Shown: positions 25,911 through 35,568, counted from the stretch's first letter. The stretch: 60,420 bases of DNA from Flavobacteriales bacterium (GCA_018401455.1 JAGYKU010000011.1:1-60420), one strand, 5' to 3'. Translations and numbers: made by a program. The notes: generated by a model from the sequence alone, not told the origin.

Positions 25911-28900
25911 CTAATATTTCCATAAATAAAAGTCGTGAACAAGGTTTTTCACTCTAGAAGTTGGTTTTTGTCTTCCATTAGTAAGTTTAAAAACACCTTC
26001 TTCAACATATTCTTGTAATTCAGAAAGCATCACTATGCCATCTTGGTTTAAGTCTGCGGATTTTTGAATAATTCCTGAGAGAAAAGTATAAGTAAAAACA
26101 CCATTTTTCCACTCGTTTCCTTCCATTGCAAATTCGTTTCCTCCTGATGCACTCACCACATTTGTTCCGTTGTTGAGTCTTAAATCAGTAAAAAGTTGTT
26201 TTTGTAATTCAAAACTGTTGTTTAGCCCCACATTCGATTTGGATTGAATAGTTGTATTTCCAAAATTTCTAAAAGTAATTTCTCCTTCATCAACAGAAAT
26301 ATTTTCTACACTTTCGATTTCGTCTTTATCAATTTCGCCAGAATGACAAGCGTCTAGAAACAACACTTTATTTCTGCTTTTTGATTTACCTAGTAAAAGT
26401 TCTAGTTTTTGGTATGGAATTCCTTTTAATGAAGGGTTCAAAAAATCGATATCATAAGTTGCAAGATAGTAATTGTAATCTGCATCAAAAACTCCGTGCC
26501 CTGAAATAAAGAACAAAACTACATCGTCAACTTTAGCTTTACTAATGAATTTTTCAATTTTTTTCAAGGCATTTAAAGTTACATTTTTATCTTTTATTTG
26601 AAGCGAATTAATTTTTTGAAAAGTAGCATTTCCTTTTTTGAAAAGCGAAACAATATCATCGCCATCTTTACTTGCATATTTTAAATTCATATTTTGGTCT
26701 TTGTATTGAGAAGCACCCACAGTAACGAGAAAAAGGTTAGGTTTTAATAGGTTTTCTGGACTGTAATTTACTAAAAAACGCTCTTTTAAACTGCTTACTC
26801 CCTTTTCATTTACTACAAATACTTCAATGATGTTATCTCCTGAAGATAATATTAGATTGACTTTTTCTTCAGCAATTCTTGAACGATTTAGTAGTTTTCC
26901 TCCTTCAGAAAATAAGGGGATACCATTTACTATGACTTGTAATTTTTGAAGCGACTCATTTGGGTCGTTTGCTAATAATTCAAATAAAAATAAATTGTTT
27001 TTAGTCGATTGGTAAAACGGGACATTTTTTAGACTCACTTCTGGGACATTCAGGCTTGGTTTTTCGTTAAAGAAGTCCGTTTTAAAACCTAGTTTTTCAA
27101 TTCTTTTTTGGAATGCTTTTTTAAGCCCTTCAATATAAAGTTGGTCACTACATTCTAATCTTTCTAAAATTATATCTGGACGGTTATAAAACAAATCAAA
27201 TTGCTCAAAAAGAAATACTTTGTTTTTTGCAATAAAGTGAATGTTATTTTGAACAGTTTCTTTATCTCCCATATAATATCCATCGGGTGTATAAAATACA
27301 AAGCCTATGTTTTCATCATTAGAAAAAAGTAAAGTTCCTAAAACCCCTTTTTCTCGATGTACCATCAAAATTGTTTCGTTTTTGAGTTGAATAGCATAAA
27401 TATTTTTTCTCAAAAGGATAGATTTCTCAATTTCAATATTACTTTCATATAAAGTGAGACTTTTCATCTGATCGTCAACATTTTGCACTAATGTTTGATA
27501 TTCTGTTGAAATCAAAATTTCGTTGGATTCTTCATCAAAGAATAAATCTCTAACTGGATGCGTATAATGACCAATATTTTTTATTAATGTTCCAGTAATT
27601 GCATCAAACATTTTTACAAAACCATCAGCAGCGCCTGTAAAAATATATTTTTCATTAGATGAAAAAATAGCTGTAAAAATTCGGTCTTTATTGTCACTTA
27701 TAAGAATGTTTTGTTCAGGGTTTTTTAAATCCCAAATTCTTGCATTTTTGTCCAATGAAGATGTGAGTATTTTATCTTGGTTTTTATTAAAACAAACACT
27801 TTTGATAAGGTCTAGATGACCATACAACGTGTCAATAAAAGCATTATTTTCTGTGCTGTATAAATACAAATCATTGTTTCCAGTCATTGCAAAAAGATTG
27901 TTTTTGAAACTGTAAGCAACTTCATACATCACATTTTTGGTAAAAGCATTTATAAAAGCGTCTATGTTTGTTTGTTTTTCATCTTCATTATTTTTCTTTT
28001 GTTCAAAATACCTAATAGTACGTAAGGTTTTGTAATCACTTAAGTTTTGGTAACTAACAGAACCATCTTGTGCGTGAGAAATTAAATGATTTTTTGGGTC
28101 AAAATGTAAAAAATTGACCCTGTCTGTTTGTGAGTTTTTTATTTCGTTCAAAATACATTTTTCCCAGTCAAAAAGTGCAATTTTTCCTTTCCCTGCAATA
28201 GAAATCCCTAGTAAATTATCTCTATGAACAATGGTATTAATGGAGTTGGGGACTTTATTGAATTTATTAATTTTTTTTCCAGACTCGATGTCCCAAAACA
28301 TAATTTGATTAAACCCAAATCCACCTAAATATTTTTCACTAGGTGATAATCTAATTTTGAAAAGGCTAATCATATCTTTGGGGACTTCTAGGGAGTCTAA
28401 AAGAATTTTATTTTCAGAATCAAAAACATAAATCAAAGATTCTTGATATTTTCGAGCATATATTTTTGAGTCATTATTGCTAAAGAAAGCAGAAGCATTA
28501 GCTTTTCCAAAAGTCCAATAATCAAATTTGTAAGTGTCTTTGACACTCCAATAATGAACATAATTGAGTCCTGAAGCTAAAATTTTATCTCCATCAGCGT
28601 TGATGGAAAGTTCATAAATGTTATCCATTTTTTCTAGATTATAGACTTGTTTTAGTTGCTTTTGATCATCATATACAAATACACTTTTTTTTGTCGAAGC
28701 GAAAAGTAATTTACCATTATTACTCACTTTAAAATCTACAATATCATTTTTAATATTGAACAAATACTTAGGTTGAAAATACTTTAACCCCAACTCATAA
28801 ACATTTTGTTTTGTAGCATAAAATATTTTGTTTTGCGCTTTGTTATATACGATTGAAACAACTTGATCATTGTTATAAATATTTTTGTAAAGTTTACCTG

Positions 28901-29216
28901 TGGCAACATCCCAAACTTTTAACTCACTGATTCCTCCAGAAATAATATATTTTTTGCCCTCTGATTCAAAAACGGCAAGTGCATTTATAGAATATTTATG
29001 CCCTTCAAAAGTATTGATTTCTTTCAATGTTCTGAAATCCCAAATTTTAATCAAATTGTCTGTTCCACCAGTTGCAAACCATTTTTCGTCTTCCCAAAAC
29101 TCAAGGCTAGAGATCATTTTTGTATGACCATTATTTTGAAGAGGAATTACTTGAGTATGGTAAACACCAACATAAAAAAACAGATAAAATAAACAATAAA
29201 AGATTGTCTTTTGCAT
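25911..29216 (-). CDS. Exported WD40 propeller - caspase fusion protein
   Basis: Protein of 1101 residues with an N-terminal signal or anchor (residues 3-22). Residues about 25-620 hold many WD40 blades (for example IWDF, VWDVATG, IWDLKN, MFDAITG endings), enough for two propellers. An Ig-like linker follows. From about residue 830 a caspase-like C14 domain is seen: LVTVGASQYKD, then SGHGVFD with catalytic His907, and LFLDACHSGE with catalytic Cys957, both present, so it may be active. A late LNQDGIVMLSELQEYV stretch resembles an EF-hand. If secreted it would act in the periplasm or at the surface. It is convergent with the deaminase. Related WD40-C14 proteins occur in Bacteroidota and cyanobacteria; the role is unknown. 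Confidence 0.85.
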   Translation of the reverse strand: MQKTIFYCLFYLFFYVGVYHTQVIPLQNNGHTKMISSLEFWEDEKWFATGGTDNLIKIWDFRTLKEINTFEGHKYSINALAVFESEGKKYIISGGISELKVWDVATGKLYKNIYNNDQVVSIVYNKAQNKIFYATKQNVYELGLKYFQPKYLFNIKNDIVDFKVSNNGKLLFASTKKSVFVYDDQKQLKQVYNLEKMDNIYELSINADGDKILASGLNYVHYWSVKDTYKFDYWTFGKANASAFFSNNDSKIYARKYQESLIYVFDSENKILLDSLEVPKDMISLFKIRLSPSEKYLGGFGFNQIMFWDIESGKKINKFNKVPNSINTIVHRDNLLGISIAGKGKIALFDWEKCILNEIKNSQTDRVNFLHFDPKNHLISHAQDGSVSYQNLSDYKTLRTIRYFEQKKNNEDEKQTNIDAFINAFTKNVMYEVAYSFKNNLFAMTGNNDLYLYSTENNAFIDTLYGHLDLIKSVCFNKNQDKILTSSLDKNARIWDLKNPEQNILISDNKDRIFTAIFSSNEKYIFTGAADGFVKMFDAITGTLIKNIGHYTHPVRDLFFDEESNEILISTEYQTLVQNVDDQMKSLTLYESNIEIEKSILLRKNIYAIQLKNETILMVHREKGVLGTLLFSNDENIGFVFYTPDGYYMGDKETVQNNIHFIAKNKVFLFEQFDLFYNRPDIILERLECSDQLYIEGLKKAFQKRIEKLGFKTDFFNEKPSLNVPEVSLKNVPFYQSTKNNLFLFELLANDPNESLQKLQVIVNGIPLFSEGGKLLNRSRIAEEKVNLILSSGDNIIEVFVVNEKGVSSLKERFLVNYSPENLLKPNLFLVTVGASQYKDQNMNLKYASKDGDDIVSLFKKGNATFQKINSLQIKDKNVTLNALKKIEKFISKAKVDDVVLFFISGHGVFDADYNYYLATYDIDFLNPSLKGIPYQKLELLLGKSKSRNKVLFLDACHSGEIDKDEIESVENISVDEGEITFRNFGNTTIQSKSNVGLNNSFELQKQLFTDLRLNNGTNVVSASGGNEFAMEGNEWKNGVFTYTFLSGIIQKSADLNQDGIVMLSELQEYVEEGVFKLTNGRQKPTSRVKNLVHDFYLWKY

Positions 29217-29344
29217 AGAAGTATAAAATTTCGATGTATAAAATTATATAATTTTTAGTAATTAAGATTTTGTTTTGTTCACATTAAAGAGTGTTCCCTA
29301 TTAGAATCTTATCAGATTGTTATTGAACATTGAGGAATCAATAC

Positions 29345-30544
29345 CTACCCATTCCCACCAGCAATTTGCTTGATTTGTTTTCGGGTATTGAAAATATTGA
29401 TGGAAATAAATAAACATAGAAATAGAATCATTGCTAAAATGGTTTGCCATGAAATCAATGGAAGTGAATCTATTACCAAGCTCTCTTTGATGATGCCGTC
29501 CACAAAAAACTTTGTGATAAAAAAGATGACAAGCGAAATGACCGTAATTATTGAGTATATTTTTATAAAAAACAAATTAAAAACTTTCGAAATGGTTTTC
29601 CATCTAAAGCCTAAAAGCGACAAAACGTGAATGTCATATTTGGATTTTATAATCAAAACTTCGCCATACAACATAAAGATTAAAATCGTCATCACGATGA
29701 TAATCACGCACAACAAACCTGTAAATGTCAAGATGGGTTGAATCAATTTTTCTATAATTGTTCCTCTTAATTGTTCTGTGTTTGTCTCTAAATGATTTTC
29801 TTCCAAAAATTTGGCTATTCTTGGGTCTTTATTGTTGTTGGTAGCAATAATTATCTTAGAAGGCTCTTGGTCAGATCCAGACCCATAAACTTCGTTGGCA
29901 TACGTGATAAAAGAATAAGGCACCAAAGCAGAGTTGATTCTATCACTAAAAGCGGTAATTCGTCCTGTATAAACGTGTTGTTTGTTATTTCCAGAAATTC
30001 TAATTTTTAATGCCAAAATACTCGCCATATCCTTAGATATTTTGGGCGCATTGATGCTTTCTGCCAAACCAAAATTATACATATCCAAAAAACTTGTAGG
30101 CATGATAATGGGAATAAATTCTGAAGATTCATTCCAACTCCAATTTTCTGCTTTTACGTCAATAAATTTATCAGGAACGGACTCTATAAAACCTAATGAA
30201 TTTCCAGATTGACCATTGTCTAAAGACAATTCCACAAACACTTCAAAATTTCTACCTGTAGTAAAAGGAGCATAATCTTTCACAAAAGGTTGAGCCAAAA
30301 TTTCGTCCAGTTCTTCTTGACTGAATGAACTTGAACTCATGCCCAAAGTATTCATTGTGCCTATTTTCTTCTTCAAAACCAAAAACTGTTCGTTGATGGC
30401 TCCAGAATCTTGGTTTTTAGCAATGTTAAGATTGATATACACTTGCGTAACAATCATTAGCAAAGACAAGCCAATCACTGCGCCAGCCATACTTAAAAAA
30501 AGTATCAATGGTTTTTGCGTTCTTTTGATGGCTCTGTCAATCAT
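29345..30544 (-). CDS. ABC transporter permease, FtsX/MacB type
   Basis: Integral membrane protein of 399 residues with the MacB/FtsX layout: one helix near residues 15-37, a large extracytoplasmic domain (40-270), then three helices near 275, 325 and 370. Such permeases usually extrude lipoproteins, peptides or drugs, or transmit signals to cell-wall enzymes. It overlaps the ATPase gene by four bases (ATGA), so the two are a transporter pair. No membrane-fusion protein or outer-membrane channel is adjacent. Confidence 0.82.
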   Translation of the reverse strand: MIDRAIKRTQKPLILFLSMAGAVIGLSLLMIVTQVYINLNIAKNQDSGAINEQFLVLKKKIGTMNTLGMSSSSFSQEELDEILAQPFVKDYAPFTTGRNFEVFVELSLDNGQSGNSLGFIESVPDKFIDVKAENWSWNESSEFIPIIMPTSFLDMYNFGLAESINAPKISKDMASILALKIRISGNNKQHVYTGRITAFSDRINSALVPYSFITYANEVYGSGSDQEPSKIIIATNNNKDPRIAKFLEENHLETNTEQLRGTIIEKLIQPILTFTGLLCVIIIVMTILIFMLYGEVLIIKSKYDIHVLSLLGFRWKTISKVFNLFFIKIYSIITVISLVIFFITKFFVDGIIKESLVIDSLPLISWQTILAMILFLCLFISINIFNTRKQIKQIAGGNG

Positions 30545-31182
30545 AGGAAAATGGTTTTGTTGTTTTCAATACCAAATTCATGACCCAAAGAAGTCATTAC
30601 ATATCCTGCTTTTTGTACTTCGCAAGCGTCCAAAATCAAACTCAATGCTTTTTTGATATTGAGTTCATCAATATGACTAAATGGCTCGTCCATGAGTAAC
30701 AATTCAAACGGTTGTAACAAAGATCTTATCAAAGCAATTCTCTGTTGTTGACCCAATGAAAGCGTTCCTGCCATTTGAGATTTTTTGTGATCCATTTCAA
30801 GCGTTTCCAGCATATTTGTGATTTCTTGCTCCGTTTTGAAATGGGTCAAAGTGTTTTTGATTTGTAAATTTTCCATCACGTTGAGGTTAGGAAACAAGCG
30901 CATATCTTGTGCTAAAAAAGCAATTTTATTTTGTCTTAACAATGCCCATTCATCCAAAGAAATATCTTTTTGATTCTTATCGTTGATGGTTACTAATCCT
31001 GTATAATCATGTCTCAATCCCATAATATAAGCTGCAAAAGTACTTTTTCCTTTACCGCTTCCAGACTTCAGGAAATAACTGTACTGGCTATCTACTTCGC
31101 AAATATTTCCCCACACACTTTCACTAGAAAAAGTTTCATTTTTCATAGGATTGGGAACCACACTTTCAAAGCGAATTTTCAC
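30541..31182 (-). CDS. ABC transporter ATP-binding protein
   Basis: Nucleotide-binding subunit of 213 residues. Walker A reads SGSGKGKST, where the first Gly of the usual GxSGxGKST is Ser. The signature is LSLGQQQR (variant of LSGGQ) and Walker B is LLLMDEPFSHID. The short length and the adjoining FtsX-like permease suggest a Lol/Mac/FtsE-type exporter rather than an importer. It is first in the two-gene operon. The upstream region of about 300 bp holds an intergenic repeat copy (31294-31365). Confidence 0.83.
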   Translation of the reverse strand: MKIRFESVVPNPMKNETFSSESVWGNICEVDSQYSYFLKSGSGKGKSTFAAYIMGLRHDYTGLVTINDKNQKDISLDEWALLRQNKIAFLAQDMRLFPNLNVMENLQIKNTLTHFKTEQEITNMLETLEMDHKKSQMAGTLSLGQQQRIALIRSLLQPFELLLMDEPFSHIDELNIKKALSLILDACEVQKAGYVMTSLGHEFGIENNKTIFL

Positions 31183-31293
31183 GAAATCTATTTTCTATTA
31201 ATTTGAAAACGTAAAATTAGAATAAAATTAATGATTTTGAAAAAATAAGTGAATTCCCTTTTTTATTTTAACCATTTCTTTTCGAAAAAACCT

Positions 31294-31365
31294 TGTACAA
31301 CAAAAGTCTTTTTTAACCGCAAAGTTTTTAACTAACCGTAATTTCCAAACATTGTAAGTTGTACA
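31294..31365 (-). repeat. Dispersed intergenic repeat, copy C (72 bp, inverted ends)
   Basis: Read on the minus strand: TGTACAAC, then GTTTGGAAATTACGG, TTAAAAACTTTGCGGTTAAA and AAGACTTTT, ending GTTGTACA. The ends form an 8-bp inverted repeat (31294-31301 and 31358-31365). Copies with the same core lie at 44962-45083 and 58471-58574. This copy lacks about 30 central bases present in the other two. It fills the gap between the divergent ABC and LytTR genes; the rest of that gap shows nothing. Confidence 0.75.
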
Positions 31366-31479
31366 TCAGACCTTGTATAATAAAAATCCAACCACTCAAC
31401 AAATCCTACCAACTGCTCAATGGTAAATTATTTTTAATGAAAAGTGAATACATTTGGATAAATCTTTAAACTTTGAATT

Positions 31480-32220
31480 ATGGCACTTAAAACGATAATC
31501 GTAGATGACGAAAACAACGCAAGAGAAAATTTAAAAATCTTGGTAGATGAATTTTGTCCTGAATTGAAAGTAGTAGGAATGGCAAGTTCTGTTGCTGAAG
31601 CAAGAACGCTTATCGAAAAAGAAGATCCAGAAGTGGTTTTTTTGGATATCGCTATGCCTAATGAAGATGGGTTTGAACTTTTGAAACATTTTGAAAACAG
31701 AGATTTTTCTGTAATTTTTACAACTGCCTATAACGAATATGCGCTCAAAGCTTTCAAAGCAGATGCCATTGATTATTTGGAAAAACCCATCAGTATTGAT
31801 GATTTGCAAAAAGCAGTTGAAAAATTGTTGCGCATTCACACTATCGAAGATATGGAAGCACTCAATATAAAAAGAGAAGCAGACAGAGAAAATGATAGAA
31901 TCAGCGTACCTACAAGAGATGGATATATCATTCTCAAAAACGAAGAAATTACGCACCTCGAAGCGAGCGACAATTACACGATGATATATTTAGCGAATGG
32001 AAGCAGACACTTGAGCAGTAAAAACATCAAAGTATATGAAGATAATTTGAATGCAAATATTTTCTACAGAACTCATAAATCTTATATCGTGAATATCGAA
32101 CACCACCTCAAAGAATTTTCTAGAAAAGAAGGTAATGTTGCCGTACTTCAAAACGGGAAAATGGTGCCTGTAGCTAGAAGAAAAATGACACAATTTTTAG
32201 ACAGAATTAATACTTTCTAA
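31480..32220 (+). CDS. LytTR-family response regulator, orphan
   Basis: Two-domain regulator of 246 residues. The receiver domain has acidic residues Asp9/Asp10, the phospho-acceptor Asp56 in VFLDIAMP and Lys near 108 (EKPIS). The LytTR DNA-binding domain (about 140-240) includes HLEASDNYTMIYL and FYRTHKSYIVNI. Such regulators bind imperfect direct repeats to control envelope or quorum genes. No histidine kinase lies on either side, so the sensor must be elsewhere. It precedes the M28 peptidase by 69 bp. Confidence 0.92.
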   Translation: MALKTIIVDDENNARENLKILVDEFCPELKVVGMASSVAEARTLIEKEDPEVVFLDIAMPNEDGFELLKHFENRDFSVIFTTAYNEYALKAFKADAIDYLEKPISIDDLQKAVEKLLRIHTIEDMEALNIKREADRENDRISVPTRDGYIILKNEEITHLEASDNYTMIYLANGSRHLSSKNIKVYEDNLNANIFYRTHKSYIVNIEHHLKEFSRKEGNVAVLQNGKMVPVARRKMTQFLDRINTF

Positions 32221-32289
32221 ATCATTTTACCTCAATATTCTAATTAAAAACACGACTTTTGTATCTGTCAATAAATTATAAATAATAAA

Positions 32290-33552
32290 ATGATACAAAA
32301 ACTCCTCTGTTCGATTGCCTTTATTTTTCCTTTTTTGGGAGTTGTATTTGGGCAACAAGAATTTGGGCTTACAGTAACCAAAGAATTGTGTGGCGAAAAA
32401 TATCATGGAAGAGGCTATGTAAATGATGGACATCTAAAAGCCGCCAATTACATCAAAGAAAAATTTGTTGAATACGGTTTAAAACCCATTCAAGAGGATT
32501 ACTTCCAACCTTTTAATATTTCTGTAAATACTTTTCCAAATGACGTGCTGATTTCTATTGATAATCAAAAACTAAACATCGGTTCTGACTTTATCATCGA
32601 TGCCATTTCGGGAAGTGCCAACGGTTCTTTTACTCCTTTTGTTATCGATTCGGATAAAGATTTCTTTGAATTCGAATTTGGTCCTACAGATAGATCTAAC
32701 AAAATTCTAATTATCAAAGCGCCTGAAACAAAAGACATTGATACCAACGAAATGTACCGAATGTGGAAATACAAGGGATCTCAATTGGCTCCAGTTATTT
32801 GGCTTACCAACTCAAAATTTACTTGGACGGTTGGTAAAACTGCTACTGAATTTCCCATTTTTGAAATCCGAGATTCCCTTTTTGCTTTTAAAATTACTAG
32901 CAATTCCAAAATAGACATCAAGGTCACAAATGAATATAAAGAAAACCTCACTACCAATAATGTAATTGGAAAAATTGAAGGGAAATGTAAGAAAAAAACG
33001 ATTGTTATCACAGCGCATTACGATCATTTGGGGAGAATGGGAAACGAAGCTTATTTTCCTGGAGCCAACGACAATGCAAGTGGAACAGCGATGCTTTTGT
33101 ATTTGGCAAAATATTACTCCGAAAACATGCCTCCTTGCAATCTCGTATTTATGTCTTTTAGTGCCGAAGAGGTAGGAATTCTAGGCTCTAAACATTATGT
33201 GAAAAATCCACTTTTCCCGCTTTCTGACATTAAGTTTTTAGTCAACCTCGATATTTTGGGAACAGGAGAAGAAGGCATTACGGTTGTGAATGGTGCGGTG
33301 TATGAAAAGCAATTTAAAAAATTGACCACAATCAACTCGAAAAACAATTACTTGAAAAAAATAAAAGTAAGAGGCAAAGCGGCCAACAGCGACCATTACT
33401 TCTTCAGTGAAGCGGGCGTTCCAAGTTTCTTTATTTATACGATGGGCGGAGTTTCTTATTATCATGATATTTATGACAAAGCAGAAACTTTACCCTTGAA
33501 TGAATTTGACAATTTAGCGAAATTATTGCAAGATTTTGTTAGAAAACTATGA
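32290..33552 (+). CDS. M28 family zinc aminopeptidase, exported
   Basis: Peptidase of 420 residues with a signal peptide (1-20, ending VFGQ). Metal ligands and catalysis fit M28: His243 in AHYDHLG, Asp261 in GANDNASG, Glu293/Glu294 in SAEEVG, and late Asp and His residues in VNLDILG and YYHDIYD. A PA-like insertion lies between about residues 100 and 220. It would trim peptides in the periplasm or outside the cell. It is convergent with the alcohol dehydrogenase; once that gene's frameshifts are repaired, the two stops overlap by a few bases. Confidence 0.88.
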   Translation: MIQKLLCSIAFIFPFLGVVFGQQEFGLTVTKELCGEKYHGRGYVNDGHLKAANYIKEKFVEYGLKPIQEDYFQPFNISVNTFPNDVLISIDNQKLNIGSDFIIDAISGSANGSFTPFVIDSDKDFFEFEFGPTDRSNKILIIKAPETKDIDTNEMYRMWKYKGSQLAPVIWLTNSKFTWTVGKTATEFPIFEIRDSLFAFKITSNSKIDIKVTNEYKENLTTNNVIGKIEGKCKKKTIVITAHYDHLGRMGNEAYFPGANDNASGTAMLLYLAKYYSENMPPCNLVFMSFSAEEVGILGSKHYVKNPLFPLSDIKFLVNLDILGTGEEGITVVNGAVYEKQFKKLTTINSKNNYLKKIKVRGKAANSDHYFFSEAGVPSFFIYTMGGVSYYHDIYDKAETLPLNEFDNLAKLLQDFVRKL

Positions 33553-33634
33553 TTCAATAAGACATTTCACAATTTCTCTAACCATTTCTGGCGTTACTTT
33601 TTGTTTTCGCCCAAACCTTTCCAACCTCTTTCTA
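33547..33634 (-). pseudogene. Frameshifted 3' end of the alcohol dehydrogenase gene
   Basis: After the in-frame TAG of the upstream frame (33632-33634), the next frame reads VERGWKGLGEN, and after one more frame change QKVTPEMVREIVK, ending with a stop at 33547-33549. These are the expected last residues of YqhD/BdhA-type enzymes. Two single-base losses, one at a run of T (CTTTTG on minus) and one at a run of A (ACAAAAAG), explain it. Repair gives about 388 residues, the family norm. It may be natural decay or homopolymer error. Confidence 0.75.
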
Positions 33635-34711
33635 CAAAAGTTTTTCTATAATTTCGGCAGTTCCTTTATAGTCTTCAGTGTATTCGCTTAATTTTGTTTT
33701 GATATCTAAGGAGTGAAAGAAACCCTCTAAAGCAACGATGGTTTTCTTTGCGATTTCGTCCGTTGTTTCAGAATGAATTCCAAAAACTCTTTGTCCTAAT
33801 TGAGCCAATTTCTCTTTTTTGTCTTCAAAATTCTTCATATAATGACTAGGAGCAATTATCGCCAAAGTTCTTGCGTGATCTATACCATACAAAGCAGTTA
33901 ATTCATGACCAATAGCATGAATCGCCCAATCTGTTGGAACACCTTTTTGTATCAAACCATTCAGCGCCATTGTGCAGCACCACATAAAGTTGGATGCCGC
34001 TTTGTAATCTGAAGGATTGGCAATTACTTTTGGCGCAACTTCGATTAAGGTTTGCATGATGCTTTCGGAAAATCTGTCTTGCAAAGCTGCGTCAATTGGA
34101 TAGGTTAAATATTGTTCTAAAACATGTGTAAATGCATCTGTAATTCCATTTGCCAATTGTCTTTTGGGAATAGACTGAACAACAGTAGGATCTAGAATAG
34201 AGAACTGAGGAAACAATCCAGGGCCGCCCATTCCTAATTTTTGCTTTAATGAAGCTCTCGTAATCACAGCGCCAGAGTTCATTTCCGAACCTGTAGCAGG
34301 CAATGTGAGTACTGTTCCGAAAGGCATTCCAACTTCTGTTCTGATAGGTTTAGATAGAATTTCCCATGGATCTTCTCCTTTGTATAATGCAGCAGATGAC
34401 AAGAATTTTGTTCCATCAATCACTGAACCGCCACCCACGGCAAGTAAAAAAGTAATTTTCTTTTCTTTAATGATTTTCAAAGCATTCATCAAAACATCAT
34501 ATTCAGGATTGGCAGGAATACCTCCAAATTCTTCCACTTTGAAATCGGCTAAAGCAATTTTAACATTATCATAAATTCCGTTTTGCTTTATACTTCCACC
34601 ACCATAAAGCATGAGTATATGCGCTCCTTTTGGAATTTCATTTTTTATGTTTTCTATCTGACCTTTGCCAAACAGTATTTTTGTCGGATTCTTGAATTCG
34701 AAATTGTTCAT
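33632..34711 (-). CDS. Iron-containing alcohol dehydrogenase (YqhD/BdhA-like), 3' end frameshifted
   Basis: NAD(P)H-dependent enzyme that reduces aldehydes or ketones such as butanal. 359 residues are in frame: the N-terminal Rossmann-like part with LYGGGSIKQNGIYD and AVGGGSVIDGTKF, a GTVLTLPATGSEMN motif, and metal ligands in DAFTHVLEQ and HAIGHELTALYGIDHA. Everything needed for catalysis is present, but the last 25 or so residues are lost through a frameshift (see the adjoining feature). It is monocistronic and convergent with the M28 peptidase. Confidence 0.87.
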   Translation of the reverse strand: MNNFEFKNPTKILFGKGQIENIKNEIPKGAHILMLYGGGSIKQNGIYDNVKIALADFKVEEFGGIPANPEYDVLMNALKIIKEKKITFLLAVGGGSVIDGTKFLSSAALYKGEDPWEILSKPIRTEVGMPFGTVLTLPATGSEMNSGAVITRASLKQKLGMGGPGLFPQFSILDPTVVQSIPKRQLANGITDAFTHVLEQYLTYPIDAALQDRFSESIMQTLIEVAPKVIANPSDYKAASNFMWCCTMALNGLIQKGVPTDWAIHAIGHELTALYGIDHARTLAIIAPSHYMKNFEDKKEKLAQLGQRVFGIHSETTDEIAKKTIVALEGFFHSLDIKTKLSEYTEDYKGTAEIIEKLL

Positions 34712-34797
34712 TGTATTTTATTTTATAATTCCAAATTTACACATTAATAAAGGAAACTAGAGCAAATCGAAACCTCAATTTAATGCTGATAAATAAT

Positions 34798-35568
34798 TTA
34801 TCTATGAAAAAAGATTTTTCTTATGCCTATAAAAACAAAAATCATCAAGGAGTAAATTAGAAAGAAATGAAAAATATAGTTTTCAAGATTTAAAACCAGC
34901 ATAAAAGCGATTACAAGCAGTTGAAACCCCAATCCAAAAGTAGAGACTAATGTCATCAACCAATTGGGCAATATTTTTCCTTTATTGGCATTTATATCTA
35001 ATTTGTAGATAACACTATCAAATACTCCGTAGAGCAATTTATAGAGTGCAAACAAAACGTTTACGTATTTTTGATTTTCGTTTCCTAATGCTACTGGTGT
35101 TGTGTCTTCAAACACTCTACTTGTGGTATCTCCATCAAAATGATTTCGGAGAATGACATAATAATAATTGTAAAGTGTGCCTTGTAATTGCAGCCCCAAA
35201 AAAGCCAAAATACAAATCCAAATCGAGGTTTGAGAAATATACCAAATCGATATAAAAAACAATGCATTGAGTAGGATATCCGAAACAGAATCCAGATATC
35301 TGCCTACATAAGAAGGTTGTTCATTTAATCGAGCCAACTCTCCATCTGCAGCATCCAAAATAGACTTTAGTATCAAAAAGAAAGCCGCAAAACCGAAATA
35401 TCCTTGGAGAATGCAAAAAATCGCCAATAACCCAGATATCACAAAGCCTATGGTGACATCCACTGGAGTGAAACGTGTATTTTTTAGAGATTTTGCAATA
35501 ATTATTGCAACAGGTCTTCCATAATCTGAAAGATCTAAAAATTTATTTTCTTTTGGTAATTTCGACAC
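34798..35568 (-). CDS. CDP-alcohol phosphatidyltransferase
   Basis: Integral membrane enzyme of 256 residues that transfers a phosphatidyl group from CDP-diacylglycerol to an alcohol. The full family motif is present: Asp72, Asp75-Gly76, Ala79-Arg80, Gly89, Asp93 and Asp97 (DGxxAR...GxxxDxxxD). About six hydrophobic helices surround it. The alcohol (serine, glycerol phosphate, inositol or other) cannot be read from sequence. Together with the PlsC-like gene it covers steps of phospholipid synthesis, although the two are far apart. Confidence 0.87.
   Translation of the reverse strand: MSKLPKENKFLDLSDYGRPVAIIIAKSLKNTRFTPVDVTIGFVISGLLAIFCILQGYFGFAAFFLILKSILDAADGELARLNEQPSYVGRYLDSVSDILLNALFFISIWYISQTSIWICILAFLGLQLQGTLYNYYYVILRNHFDGDTTSRVFEDTTPVALGNENQKYVNVLFALYKLLYGVFDSVIYKLDINANKGKILPNWLMTLVSTFGLGFQLLVIAFMLVLNLENYIFHFFLIYSLMIFVFIGIRKIFFHR

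Noticed and set aside
25911-29216. Caspase-based anti-phage defence system
   Set aside because: No defence partner genes nearby and an N-terminal export signal; the domain alone is not enough.
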